This document shows, piece after piece, positions 1 to 12,196 of a stretch of 64,000 nt of DNA; within the stretch, counting starts at the first letter, position 1; each line of letters starts with the position of its first letter. This DNA comes from Symbiodinium sp. CCMP2592 (lineage: Eukaryota; Sar; Dinophyceae; Suessiales; Symbiodiniaceae): NCBI GenBank assembly GCA_905221615.1, contig CAJNDT010006189.1, positions 171,001 through 235,000 on the forward strand, written 5' to 3'. The position numbers and the translations under genes were made by a program. The notes beneath the pieces are model-generated. The model saw nothing but the letters and a program-made list of their open reading frames with translations. It did no database searches and was not told where the DNA came from.

Positions 1-94
1 CAAAACATGTTTAAATAAGTATACATGAAATAGAAATATATGTATATGTATGCGTACATGAACTTCACAAAACAATACATGTGTATGTTTGTAT

Positions 95-185
95 ATGTAC
101 TATGTATACATATATATATATATGTGTGTATATATATATATATATATACACACACGTGTATGTGTATTTATATATACATATGTGT
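95..185. repeat. AT/CA dinucleotide-rich tract
   Basis: Alternating TA and CA/TG dinucleotides form a low-complexity tract. Short open frames over it are repeat translations rich in Tyr, Ile, His and Met and are not genes. Confidence 0.85.
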
Positions 186-2100
186 GCACATGGAATACTT
201 CTGGATGTTGCAGGTATTGTTCTTCCCCTTCCGGCGTGTACTCAAGCGTGTGGAGCAGCTGCGGTCCGGTTGCTGTCAGTAGCTTGCCAAAGCAGTTCGT
301 CAAAGCGCGCTTCGATCGCCTTAGTTACCATCACTGCAGATCAGAGCAATTTCAGGCGTGGCATCTGCCAATATATGGACGGACATATGCATGAATGCGA
401 CTCCCACTCATGTGCTCAAAGTTCCGTGCTCTTGTTCTTGAGCGAGCAACACTCCAGAGTCGTGATTCACACGTATGAACTTAGGGGAGGGACAATCTTT
501 GGTTTAAAGTGTGTACAGAGGAAGAACAATGGACCTTTCCTGCACTAGCACGTAGAGCAGCTGGCTTGCTCACACTTGTGAGATGTGCAAGCCTCTTACG
601 GTCGGATAAATGTGCCCGAGTTTCGAAGGTATGAAACAAGTAGCTTGTTAGGTGACCTTTTCGGAGCATGGCTTGTATGTAGTATGGACGAAAGGCACTG
701 GTCGAACAGCGAATGCAGATTTAATTTGTCTACATGGAGCAGTCATGTCGGCTTTTATGAATACTCGTGCTGCGCGAGGCAATAAACTAGGTTTGACATA
801 AGATTGCTAGATTTCAGCTTAAAGCTGCAGCCACCACTCGCTGCAGGTTGGCACGTCGCAGGACATCATGAACCGCATGCATAGTAAGTGACCCAGTTCG
901 CAGGGCTTCGCAGGGTCTTAGGGCTTAGAGTTTTGGAGTTTCAGGCTCAGGGTTTAGAGTTTAAGGCTGAGGGTTTAAGGTTTCAGGAACCGTTTAAACA
1001 TGTTGCATCAGAGGGGTCGAGATGAAACCGCGCCTCTAAACCTTTTTGTTTACGTATACAGTGTCATGTCTACGCAGACGATTTGCCCAAATCTTATGTT
1101 GTATGCATGCGTTTAAATGTCGGTTGGTGCTTGTATCTGTGTGTTCATGCATGCTTGCGTACTACAGTTATATATATATATATATATATCTACACACACA
1201 CACATGTACACATAAGCATGACATGCACGGCTATCACGCACATGTACTAGTGGCATACGACAACCAGTATGCGTATACCAAAGATAAACATACACATACA
1301 TACACATATACGTCGGGTCTAGCGGGTCCGAAGAACAACGGGCCTTGGGTGTTAGGGCTAGGGCTGAAGGCTTCTCTTTCGAGGGAGTTGGGAAACAGGT
1401 TCAATACCGGAAGCCTGATCCTTCAAGTGGCGCGGTTCTTGATGCAGGTTTCTTGCACCCAAACCCCTACCCCTCAGACACGAACTCAAGCTCAAAACTC
1501 CTGGTTCCGAGTGGCGCGTAGAAGAGACCTGGCACTGACCCCTGCTACAGCGTGCGCCACCAACAGGGCCGACGCCACCGCAGGAGAAATCTCTCCCTGG
1601 AGAGAGGGGGGTTTGGGGTGTATCGGAACCCGCGAGGTGTGGGGTGGCAACTAGGCTCTTTCGTTTAGAGGTTTGGGGCTTTAGCGGTTACGGGGGTTTT
1701 GGGGGTTTGGGGTTTAGGTCTCATTTTAAGGAGGCTTGTTCAGATGCAGGATTTCCGTGGTCATGCCTGGACCCTTTGATACTTGGAATCCCGTCTCTTC
1801 CTCGGGCTGCTCATGCCATGGCAGGGCCCTCAACACGAAGGAGCCACTGGGAAAAAACTGAGTCTCTCTGCAACCTACCGTAGAAGTATGGGGGATACTT
1901 TACAAAAATCATAATAGCAATAATGCAGTCATTCCTACGAGTACTATAGACTGTACAACGCCTCCGGCCTCGCAGTGCTCTGCCAGCCGCATTGCTGAAA
2001 TGGATGCTGGCGGCAATGCTGCAGCAGCAAACGCCACGGCGCAGTTTGCCTCTGTGGCACTGAGTACTGAGGATCACGGACAACATCTGCGGAGGCTACA
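186..2100. other. No supportable gene; low-complexity and TTTAGGG-like DNA
   Basis: I see no protein family in this stretch on either strand. It holds a TA/CA tract near 1166-1310 and degenerate GGGTTTAG-type tracts near 900-990 and 1655-1725. The open frames present are short and compositionally biased. Confidence 0.5.
897..992 (+). repeat. Degenerate TTTAGGG-like interstitial tract
   Basis: Repeated variants of GGGTTTAG (GGGCTTAGAG, GGGTTTAGAG, GGGTTTAAGG) occur with a spacing of about 7-20 bases. TTTAGGG is the plant-type telomere unit, also reported in dinoflagellates. The copies are too diverged to be an active telomere and look like an old interstitial relic. Confidence 0.5.
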
Positions 2101-3457
2101 GGTGATGCTTGTGATTACTCGGCATAGACACCGCGTGCCTACACAGGGTTTTTCAGAACCTTCAACACGATGGCCTGAAACCAAGGGGGCTGACGCCACA
2201 AACGCTTGAACGAAACAACCTCCACCTGAGCTTGAGAAGCCACCAGAAGGCCCGGACCTACCCTGAGACGAAACACGGCTGCACTCTGGGCACTGCATCA
2301 CCGGGCGTCAGCTGTGCTGTTCGATCCGCTGCTGCACCCGACAAAGCAGACCAGAAAGCCGCCTGCGTCGCTGCTTTGAGGATTCTTCCAAGGCTTAACT
2401 GCCCTCGAGGACTCCGGGCCCAGAATAAGCTACGAGGATTGGGGTCTTCACGAAGCTGGGTCCAGCTTTCGACAAACAGACAGGCAGACAAGCAGAGGCA
2501 ACACTGAAGCAGGAAGCCAGCTAGAGCAGCGGTGAATGAAACTTGAAGCAAAGCAGCGGCAGCTACAGAGCTGACCATGTCGCCACTGGTTTGGCCACAT
2601 CCACAACCACTAGCAATCACTGGCGTCACCATCACCCACAATCAGGAGAACGCGCCACAGGCCGTTGCATTGCCATCGATCAACCTGATCTGCTGTGCCG
2701 ACTCCCAAGCCGCTGCTCGCATCGACCCGCCTGGCCCTCTGTCTCGCTGCCGGCATTCTTGGGCCAGAGCTCTGCAAATGCCACGGCCAACATCCCAAGC
2801 CTCAGGTCTGTCGCTTCCGCATCGAGAGCTGCAGGCCCCCCCCCCCTCTCTGATTCGAGTGGCAGCCTCCTGCACACACCTTTAGCTTTCCAGCATCTGC
2901 AAAATTCAACCGAACTACGAAAACTGTTGCTGCTGCTTTGTCTGTATCGGGCTTCAAAGGCCGCCTGTCCTGGCTCTCACTGTCTTCAGCTTTTTGTTGC
3001 TCCTGTTCTTTCGTCTTCTGCCGTATGACGACAGAAGTCTGATCCCCTTGTCACTGCCTTGAAGAGACTGCGGCTCTCGTTTCCGAGCATAGCCTTGCAA
3101 CGTGACCCCTGCCTGGACATTCCGCTCAAACTGAAGCTTTTGCTGCCCGTCTGCGGTGGTTCCAGCATCCTGGCTCGAGGGCCTCGAGCCCTGAGCTTCC
3201 CCGCAACATTGAAGCCCCAAACAAACTTCTGAAGCGGTCGGAGAGTAACCCCCTCGACTTCTAGGGTCGAGCGGCTGCAGCTCCTCTGCGGGTAGCTCGG
3301 CCACAGCGGCTGCCAGTGCTGCAGGCAGCGCCGGCCGCCGCCGGTGCTGGCCTCAAGATGAAAGCTGCTCAGGTTTGCAGTTGCCACTCAACAGTTGCCC
3401 CGCATTGAGGTCATTTGGGGACACGTCTTCATTGAAAGCCGGCGTCATCTTGTTATC

Positions 3458-5228
3458 TTAAGAACACGCCTTACATAGCATAATGCGATGCTGTGAGGAC
3501 GGCAATGATGCTCCCACTAAGCCTGACTGCACCCTCGCCTGCCCGGGCCACGGCGTGGCATAGCAGCACCGTGCTGTGTGCGCTGGGCGTGTCGGCCAGG
3601 AGCCTTCCCGGTCCCAGAGAGCGAAGTGCCTACCACTCGGTGCTTTTACCTCCCCCTGCTGTAGCACCCAGGGCACGAGGAACCTCGGCAGCTCTTCGGC
3701 GACAGCGTCAAAGACCACGTCTGTCGCGGGCACGGATCCCTCGACTCGGCTCCTTTCCGCCTGCAGGGCACTGCAACAACCCTGGAGCTCGCCCCCCCAA
3801 GGCTACAAAGGTTCTGAGTCTGAGCACTCCAGGACTTGAGCGGGTGTCGGCTCACGAACTCAAAGCTCACAAGCATCGAAGCGAAGTGTGCTGCCGTTTG
3901 ATGCTTTTGCTGCCGTTTGATGCTTTCTTTTTTGTCATCTGCTGGCCTGGCTTCGCAGCTGCGACACTCTGGAAACTGTCACAGAAGCCCCTTCCCAAAA
4001 CCAATCTGACACATGACAGCTCCAAGCAACAGAGGCCCAAGCCCCGCTTGCACCTGGTTCGCGGCATCCTGTGGCACTGCAGGGCTCGTGAAGCCGAACT
4101 TGGCGAAGGCGTGGGCTAGATTTGCCGCCGCCTGCGAGATGAAACTCTTGGACTGAACTGGTGGCTGTGACTCTGGACGGATGCAGCTCATCTCGCAGAA
4201 CGATGCCGGTCAAATGCTGATTCGAGGGCGAATGGCTTCGCATGTTTCCAGACACCCCACCAAACATCCTCTTTTCTGAGATGCCTCCCCATTCCCGCTG
4301 CTCCCCAAAGCCTGAAACGTACAGGTTCGCGCGCAGCTGCGCAAGCGCCAGGCCAGGGTCTGGATCCGAGAGAACAGAGTGGCCGGGGACAAAAGACACT
4401 TTTCAATGGCCCCTATGATTGTATGAGACAACGGTTATAGCGTCAGATGTAATCGTGGGCTGCTACATCTTGCATTTTGCACGGTTACCTCACTAGTCTA
4501 CAAAAATATGTCCTCTTCATTGCTGGTTTTTTTCAAACATCAGGCTGCAGCTGCTTCAGTATTCACGATTACTCACAAGCTCCATCGAGTCGTCGTCTGT
4601 TCAAACTCGTCTGTACTTACTGTACTTTGTTCCTTTCATATTCTTTCATATTATACTGTCATGCACTGCCGTGCGTTGGTTCCCATGCAAGCGATGAAAA
4701 GACGCAAAGCGCAGCTCGAACATGCTTGCAATAGCCATGCCATCGAATGCACCGTCCAGCAGCTGGATGAAGGCACAAAATCTCAAAGAGACCGGGGCCT
4801 GGAAGAGAGGCTCGTCAACAATCAGCAGCTTTGCATGTGCTGCTGCGACGACGCTCATCGCCTTCGATGTACGATAGCAACGAAAGTCGTTCAACAAGAA
4901 GTGCAGGGGAATACTCGCACTACAAACAAATGAGCAATGCCCCAGCGAAGATCAGATGTGATCACTGTCACGTCCCCAAACATAGTGAAGGCAGGAACTA
5001 GAGCGAGAAAAACTGAAGTGAACTCGAACATAATTGAACAATGACAATTGCAGGAGTCATTGTACCAACGATAGTGGTAGAGGCGGTGGCAGTGCTACTT
5101 GTGGTGGTACTGCTCGTCGTCGTCATTGTCGTAGAAGTAGCCGAGGCGGCAGCAGTAGCAGTGGCAGTCCAGAAGTAGAAGCAGTCGCTGTGGCGGTGGC
5201 AGTAGCAAGGGCAATTGCGTTGATGGTG

Positions 5229-5292
<64 letters not shown>

Positions 5293-5293
5293 A

Positions 5294-5357
<64 letters not shown>

Positions 5358-5506
5358 CATCGTCGTGGTCGTAGCAGCAGCAGCAGCAGCAGGAGTACTA
5401 TACTGATCGTAGTAGTACTGGTAGTACTCGTAGTAGTCCTCGTCGTCGTGGTCGTGGCAGCGGGGGCAGTACTAGTAGTAGTGGTAGTACCAGTAGTAGA
5501 GTGGTA

Positions 5507-5537
<31 letters not shown>

Positions 5538-5586
5538 CAGCAGTAGTAGTAGTCGTAGTCGTAGAAGTCGCAGCAGCAGCAGGAGC

Positions 5587-5634
<48 letters not shown>

Positions 5635-6360
5635 CGTAGCAGCAGCAGGAGCAGCAGCAGCACCAGCAGCCGTCGCAGTCGTAGTCCTAGTCGGAACAGG
5701 GATGGGTCCCGCAAACTTGGATAACAAGCCTCACAACAAGCCGTAAGTGCTCGTCTTCGCACCTTCGTCTCCAACGACCTGCCTAGCTGCCTACTCGCGG
5801 CCTCAGAAGACCCAGGCGGCCTGGCAATCCATGTGCTTGGCCTGTTCACGGCAGCGCTGGGCCAGTGCCTCCTGGACCAGAAAGCCATGCTTCCATTAGG
5901 TTCAAGGGCATGCTGGGACAACGGGTGCTCAGGCTGACTTACCGCAAGGCCAATTTTTTATTATTTTCCATGCAGCTCACTGCTTGTTTGAAAAGGCCGT
6001 CCGCTGCAGAAACACCCGCCCGCTAGAGATTCGACATTGCAGCTTAGCAGCGAACACGGCGGTGCTTCGCAGCTGAGCCTATGCTTGAGACGCATGGAGG
6101 ATTTGGACATGGGCCCCGGTAGCACTTCTTGCCATTCCCTCCGCCCCAGAACACTGAAATTACAATTAGCCCCCGGAGAGCTGCGGTCGATGTGGCCGAG
6201 CCACCTTGGCGTAGGCATTGAGCACCAAAGACAGGTCCTGGCGCAGCGACTGAAGCTTCTCCACTTGCCTCCATCCCTGTGCAATCCTTACAAGGACCCG
6301 TAAATTCCCACAGCCCCAAAAGGCTAAATCTAAACTTTGACCTGAAGCACGGTGTTCCAC
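3458..6360 (-). CDS. Candidate multi-exon gene with OPR/FASTK-like helical repeat segments
   Basis: Several minus-strand segments read like protein. The best are 6166-6290 (…LSLVLNAYAKVARPHRPQL), 4050-4180 (…SQAAANLAHAFAKFGF), 3935-4399 (N-terminal MSFVPGHSVLSDPDPGLALA) and 3458-3770 (…FDAVAEELPRFLVPWVLQQ). The pattern 'NaxAxAxxG' flanked by amphipathic helices resembles OPR or FAST-kinase-like RNA-binding proteins, which act on organelle transcripts and are numerous in dinoflagellates and green algae. The segments lie in different frames with AG-ended acceptors, as expected of short exons. The (AGT)n tract at 5.2-5.7 kb lies inside the span and would be intronic, so this could equally be two genes. 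No complete repeat array can be drawn. The family call is an inference from two short motifs. Confidence 0.33.
4646..4897 (-). CDS. Possible exon, unrecognised
   Basis: A minus-strand open stretch with balanced composition and helix-like segments (…LLIVDEPLFQAPVSLRF, then LLDGAFDGMAIASMFELRF). It sits upstream of the OPR-like candidate on the same strand and may be one of its exons. I do not recognise the family, and no start or splice site is convincing. Confidence 0.25.
   Translation of the reverse strand: MLNDFRCYRTSKAMSVVAAAHAKLLIVDEPLFQAPVSLRFCAFIQLLDGAFDGMAIASMFELRFASFHRLHGNQRTAVHDSII
5226..5690 (+). repeat. (AGT)n trinucleotide array with AGC and CGT variants
   Basis: Nearly pure (AGT)n runs from about 5226 to 5357, then degenerates into AGT/CGT/AGC mixtures to about 5690, with another purer AGT block near 5590-5635. 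It translates as poly-Ser, poly-Val or poly-Thr depending on frame and strand, and none of these frames is a credible gene. Confidence 0.93.
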
Positions 6361-7329
6361 ACTTTCAGCAAAAACCCTAAACCCTCGTGCCTTGACACGG
6401 AAGCGCGACCCGTGGGCCGCGGCGTAGGCAGGAAGGAGCTGGCCAAAGAGCGTCCTTTGCTTTGCAAGGCGATGAAAAATGATTATAGCAATGCTTCTTA
6501 GGGTTTAGAGTGTTCTCGCGTCTCTTCCTTACGCCCGTTGCCTCTTGGTCAGAAAGCCATGTTGCCCGAGGGTAGGCTTTGGGGCTCAGGGATATTATGT
6601 TGTGAGTGAACTGCTTGAAACTATGGTGTTGCAAGCTTAACTTCAAGTGAAAAGCGAGAAAACTCGTAACAAGCTCTAGCAAAGCTCCGCTCCACCACCA
6701 TGAGGCGGACGTAGGAGTTCGCAATCAAGGAAGCCTGGAAGCTGTTGCACTTCCTTGCTTGCAGGCTCCAGGAAGGCTTAGCTAGTTTAGGGCTAGGGCC
6801 TAGGCTAGGGCTTAGGGCCGAAGAATTCAGAAGTGTAGGGATTTAAGGGCTTTCCAGTCATGCAGGAAACTACGGAAGCAAGACTACCACATTACAGTAT
6901 TAAGCTAACCCCATTGGTGGCAAGCCTTACCAGCACTGCTTCCCCACAACAGAAGCGGCCATGTTGCTCTCGCAAATCCCATACACGACGCCTGTGCACG
7001 CCTAGACTCAACCCTCACATGTCTGACCAGTTTCCTCCTTGAACACTGCCTACGACTGCAACCCCTGACAGTCGCGACTCAGCTGTGCAGATCAAGGGGC
7101 GGAAATTTCAGGCGGAGCTCGCGCGAGAGTTTCCTCGGCCAAAACAAGAGTGAATAGCACATCACTGACAACAGTGAATGGAAGAATAGCGGAGCTTCCT
7201 TATCGTCGGTCGCAAGTACTTACCATCATTCAACATTGCACTGGTAGCAATCTCGCTGCCCACGTCGAAGTTTTAATGGCGAATGGTTCCAAACCTGCCA
7301 CTGTTACTGCTGTTGATGCTGTTGCTGCT

Positions 7330-7535
7330 GCTCACAGTTTGAGTAGTAGCAGAAGTAATAATAGTCGTCGTCGTACAAGTAGTACTAGTCGTAGACGTAG
7401 CCGTACCCGGAGCCGTAGTCGAAGTCAAGGTCGACGTTGACGGCGACGTCGAAGTCGAAGTAGAAGCAGAAGCAGAAGGGGGAGCAGGAGCAGAAGCAGT
7501 AGCAGTAGAAGTAGCAAGTACATAATAGCAGCAGC

Positions 7536-7599
<64 letters not shown>

Positions 7600-7636
7600 A
7601 TAGTAGTAGTAATAGTAGTAGTAGTAGTAGTAGTAC
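7330..7636 (+). repeat. (AGT)n array with degenerate 5' flank
   Basis: A degenerate AGT/CGT/AGC region (7330-7520) grades into a nearly pure (AGT)n tract (about 7527-7634). Translations are Ser/Arg- or Tyr/Thr-rich and are not genes. The same unit recurs at 5.2, 45.1 and 47.7 kb. Confidence 0.92.
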
Positions 7637-7729
7637 TCGTGAACCATTCCAATTTTCACCTTATCTTGCTTCGTGTTCCTGCTTTTGCTTGTTTATCACC
7701 TCATCCATTGCCTTTTCACACAATCTTAC

Positions 7730-8155
7730 TCAGTCGTCGTCAAAATAGGTGCAGAAATTCTCGAAAAAGGTGCAGAAAACAGCCAGGTTGCAAGTCTGCT
7801 TTTGAACCTCAAAATAAGTGCAGATATTCTCGAATGAAGTGCACAAAGCAACCACGACAAGCTCAAGCTGGGCAACCTTCTTCTCTTTGGTAGAGTCGGA
7901 ATTTGCTGCTTGGGCTGTAAAAGGAATTTCTTGTTGGAAAGCTGCAAAATCTCCGGTCTGGGAGCTGTAAAATCTTCTCGCTGGGAGCTGCAAAATCTCC
8001 TGTCTCAGATGCGAGACTTCTTCAAATAAGGTGATAATGTCAAACGATAAAGTGCAAATGGGCCATAATAAGATGCAAAAAGTCTTGAGGTAAGGCGAAA
8101 ATTTGCGCTGATACGGTGCAAATGTTGTTAATGAGGTGGAGCCTGGGACCTGCAA
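7730..8155 (-). other. Repetitive open stretch of unknown nature
   Basis: An open minus-strand frame built from loosely repeated 20-24 bp blocks. CTxFENxCTYF appears twice near its C-terminal end, and a 23-bp tandem block lies at 7938-8007. The frame stays open because the units are similar, so coding function is not supported. It precedes the OTU-like gene region. Confidence 0.35.
7938..8007 (+). repeat. 23-bp tandem repeat, three copies
   Basis: Three adjacent units begin at 7938, 7961 and 7984, with consensus GAGCTGCAAAATCTCCTGTC plus a few bases. They differ at a handful of positions. Confidence 0.8.
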
Positions 8156-8436
8156 ATAATCCTGTCTGGGACCCGCCGAATCGCCTCTGTAGTCTCCTCT
8201 CTCAATCTGCTGTTAATCTCTCTCCTCTCTGGCTTCTGTTCTGTTGGACGCTCAATGATTATGAATATTATGAATCAGGCATAATGGGCAGAGCTGTTTC
8301 CACACCACCCGGGAGGTAGGCCCATGACGCTTTACCTATTCATATACTGCGGGTTCCCCAGCAGCCCAATCGCGGTCGCTCTTTTTTATGGCTCTCCGGC
8401 TTCCTGCTTTTCTCATTGAGGTGTCGGGGGCTGTGC

Positions 8437-10045
8437 TCAACGAAGCTCTGAAGCGAGCGGACCTGCAAACGATAACTGAAGTGGAAAACCCTTAGAAATG
8501 CTCACTGTACCTAGGCCTATTTCTTGTAGCGAGGTCCAAAACCCTATCCTGGTGGGGGGGAGCGGTGCGGTCTCCGGGTCATTGATGAAGCGTGCTTCTG
8601 CTGCGGACCGTACGAGCACCCTTCTTGAGTTTCCAGTCAGTTTAGCAATGCCTTTGCAGAAGTCGTTGTAGGATATGGCTAGGAAAGGCGGCCGCTCCTG
8701 AAGGCTTGCCCTTGCAGGCGGATCAAGTGCTGGACCCTCCGCAGTATTGCCAGTTGCCACCTGCACGTTGGCAAAGTTAGTCATCTGCATGTAGCGGCGG
8801 TTCTCCGAAGGGGTGTCCTCCGGAAGCTTCATGATCTTCTTGTTGAGCCGGGACATCTTGTTCTCAAACTCCCTGATGGTGGTGCTGCCGATTTGCTCGG
8901 CAGTGAGCCAACAGGTTCTGAAACTGCCCCGGATCCGTTGGCAACGGGAGTCCGAGGCCCAGAATGGCCGGTTTCTCTGCAGCTGTTTTGCCCAAAGAGC
9001 GGAGGTACTCCAGGTGCCGATTGAGCTTTGCCTTCTGGCGTTTCCGGCTGCCTGTGTAGTGTGCTGAAGGAACAACGACAAAGATAAGGTTAAGGAGGGA
9101 AATTGCGAGGATAAGGTTAAGACTGGGAAGTCTTGGAACCAGCAGCTGGCAACACCACGAAAGAGCGCGTGGTCAGCTCTGTGGACCCGACTGTGTACGG
9201 GGTCTTCCGGATGGTTGCCCCTGTTTCCAAATGCTCATAATCGGCATTCAGCATATCTGTGCTGACGAGCGCAGGCTCTGGCTGGATGGCGGCTTCCCCT
9301 TCTGGCACGTCAGTGCCCATTTCTCACGAGCCACCCAAGGTGCCTCGCTGTAGAATCAGGTCGACAATGAACCCAGGCCAACAAGTCAGGTCAATAAAAG
9401 GACGAGACTAAAACCTTAAGATCAACTTTTGCAACCGGATTGCATCTTCAGAGTCTGCAAGTGGATACCGGCGGTCTTGGCGGAGCAGACTTTTTTGCGA
9501 GGCGAGCCTCCAGCACTCGTGGCCACGTCGTAGAATCTGTCCTTTGCACTTGGCGCCATTCTGCCCTCGTCCAGGGCGTATTTCGTTTTTGCAAAGTGGT
9601 CCGGCGCAGGCTTTCTGCCGGGGACTTTCTGGCGATGCTCCCGGCAGGACAGCATCGTAGTGCCAGCCCTTGCTGAACCCCAGTACGAAACTTATCCTAC
9701 CTTAAAAATAGCTTCACAATGCAACCATTTTCAATCTTATCCTAGACGATAAGGCAAAAACCCCGCCTTATCTGCAAAATGAGCCTGAGGGCTTGGATAT
9801 TGCACACCTCGAGCACCTTGTCCGGCGTCTCGTTGTTCCATGGGACAGCCACTTGCTGGTCCAAGCAGAAGTCTTTGTGTTCTGAATCTACGTAAACGGC
9901 GAAAACGCGGATTCCGACCTGCAGGTGGTCGCACAAAGCCTGAAGGGTAATGTGATCCCCCCAGGTGCGATCCACAAGCACGCCGGCAACGTAACTGTCC
10001 CAATCCCTGTCGGCTTCGGTGAGGCAGGCCTTGAGCGGCTTCTAA
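8437..10045 (-). CDS. Multi-exon gene with an OTU-protease-like segment (candidate)
   Basis: Four protein-like minus-strand blocks lie in transcription order. (1) 10045-9742 contains DSYVAGVLVDRTWGDHITLQ followed by an amphipathic stretch ending near …VYVDSEHKDF. The W-G-D-H-x-T-L-Q-A-L core followed by an Ile/Val-rich strand resembles the central strand-helix of OTU cysteine proteases. (2) 9655-9422 is basic and soluble (…FAKTKYALDEGRMAPSAKDR). (3) 9320-9117 is …YEHLETGATIRKTPYTVGST. (4) 9070-8437 has two overlapping coding-looking frames: KAKLNRHLEYLRSLGKTAAE at about 8990-9045, then …FENKMSRLNKKIMKLPEDTP downstream in another frame with no room for an intron, so a frameshift is likely near 8930. 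The catalytic Cys box and final His of an OTU were not found, so this may be a non-catalytic relative or a chance match. Confidence 0.42.
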
Positions 10046-10816
10046 TTTGAACTGTAAACCTTAGAGCCCCGTACCCAAACCCCGATTAACCCTTAGGTGA
10101 TTACGAATGGTGCATTCCCAACCTTATCTCTCACTTTGACTGCTCCTAACCCTCGCTTTCGCTGCAAAGAGACTGCAACGACGAGGAGGAAATCATGGTA
10201 TATTTACAACCTGATTTCTCGCTCTCACTGAAACAAACCTTTAATGATAAGGTCAAAACACATGGTGCATGTCTTTCATTTCAACCAGGCTACAACGAAT
10301 AGGTGGGCACATGGTGCATTTCCACCTTATGTCTCTCTATCGCTCTCACTTCGACCTAAATGCAACGAGCGCGTGGATTACAGGGACAAGACAGAAGGAG
10401 GTTATTACAAAGGGGGGACGCTTTCATAAAATTTCCGGTGCGCCTCTCTCTCCATTCTCACCACTCACCATTTAAACACGACCACCGGAAAATTTTGCAA
10501 AAAAATCACCCTCCCCCCAGCAAAGAAAAGGCAAGTAGATGACCGCAGGTTGCTCTGCAATACAGTGTCACCGGAATTTGTTCAGGGCTTCGGAGGCGAA
10601 GTCTGTACAGCAAAAGAATTGTAAAAAAAATTGCGGATGCAGTAAACAGTGCAAATCGACCTGCTCGAATGGTCCCCGAAAGTGCTCGATATGAAAATCG
10701 AGTCCTTGTTGGCCTAGGCTATATCCGGTCCTTGCGTTTGCCTGGCTCAAAAGCTCAGCATTTTACACCTCATCAGAGGAGCTTTGCACCTTACTTTGCG
10801 GGCGATTAATTTGACC

Positions 10817-10935
10817 GATTTCGGCTTTGATCGGCCACCGGGCGGCTTTGATCGGCCGCCGGACGGTTAACTTTAACAGATTTCGGCTTTGATCGGCCGC
10901 CGGACGGTTAACTTTAACAGATTTCGGCGTTTAAA
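10817..10935 (+). repeat. 41-bp tandem repeat, GC-rich
   Basis: A unit containing GATTTCGGCTTTGATCGGCC and CGGACGGTTAACTTTAACA occurs with period 41 (starts at 10879 and 10920). The first copy, from 10817, carries an extra internal duplication of CGGCTTTGATCGGCC. The third copy is truncated. Confidence 0.85.
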
Positions 10936-10948
10936 CGGCTCGGGCCGG

Positions 10949-11062
10949 TGGAAACTCAAACTGTTTGTTATCACCCTTCTCGGTGCCGGGGGAGGCAACA
11001 AGATAAGGTTGAAACTCAAACAGTTTGTTATCACATTTTCGGTCCCGGTGGGTCAATATGAT
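10949..11062 (+). repeat. Imperfect duplicate block, GAAACTCAAACnGTTTGTTATCAC
   Basis: Two copies about 58 bp apart start near 10953 and 11011. Each is followed by a Y-rich CTTCTCGGTGCCGG or TTTTCGGTCCCGG segment and ends in CAA. The block directly follows the 41-bp repeat. Confidence 0.8.
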
Positions 11063-12196
11063 TAAAAACTGAATTTTTTCGCAGGGAGGCCCTAAAAGAA
11101 AAAGGTTAAAACAGTAAGCCAACTACCACTTACTAGTTTTTGGGGACGGCGTGAGACGCTTCTTAGGCAAGTCGAAACACCCCTGAAGGAATCGACACAA
11201 CATGGACGGGAGCCAAAGTTGCTGAAAGTACGATGCTGGCTTCAGCTTAGCTTCGAGATGAAATCTTCATCACGGAGAAGCATCCTCCGGTGCAACGCGT
11301 GGCAAGATTTGCCTTCGCTAGAGGAGACTCTCCAATGCAAAAGATCGTGCTGGACGAGGCACCTTCTCCGAACCGACGCACACCCACAGAAAGCAGAGGT
11401 CACTTTAACGACGACCCCAGAGATTAATACCGAAAGGAATAAAACAAAACATGGGTTGCAGTGCTCTTTTGAAAGCTCCTCGCCATGGCGTTCACCACCG
11501 TGGCCATATGCCGCGTGTTGCCTTGGAGCCCAAATAGAAGTGAGCAACCAAGGAATGTCGGATTCCTGGACCGAAACGACACAATACAAAAAGACGTAAA
11601 CGTACCTCTGGGCCGAAACACATAGAGCAGCCGAGCTTACACATTATCCCATTGCCATTTCCGCCCGATGTCTTGTAATACATGGGCGAGACTCCATGAG
11701 CTTTGTTTGTCATTAGCATCAGCAGACACTTGAAAACTTTCGAAGAGACCCTAACCCCTAGCTTCCAAGTTTGGTCCCTGCCACTTTGTGGAAGCAGCTT
11801 GGTTGCGCGTTCCACATAGAGTCGCGCCACCTCCGATGCAAGAGCTGAGCCACAAAACAGGGAGAGGTTTAGAGCAAGTGCCACAAGCCACGACAAGATT
11901 GCGAAAGCCGAATGGGAGAAGCATGTGCCTCCACCGCGGTCTCATCTGGGAGAGGCGACCTTTGCAAACCAACGCGTCTGGCTGCATAGCTGTGAGGAGC
12001 TAGGTGGTTAAGTTTGTTGAACCCAAAACGTCGTGCGCTCAGGACTTACTCCTATCCAGCATGCCGCAAGACCGGGGGAATGCGAGCCTCGAGCACGCAT
12101 TCAGCACGCGTGCTGCGCCTTCGGCATCCGCGTGGCGAACCTGAGACTCTTATCTTTACGACACAGAGCAACCTTCACCATCCTTGCTCTCTCCGA

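Noticed and set aside
1046..1654. 202-codon plus-strand frame near the left end
   Set aside because: Crosses a TA/CA tract and has no recognisable sequence; likely a chance frame.
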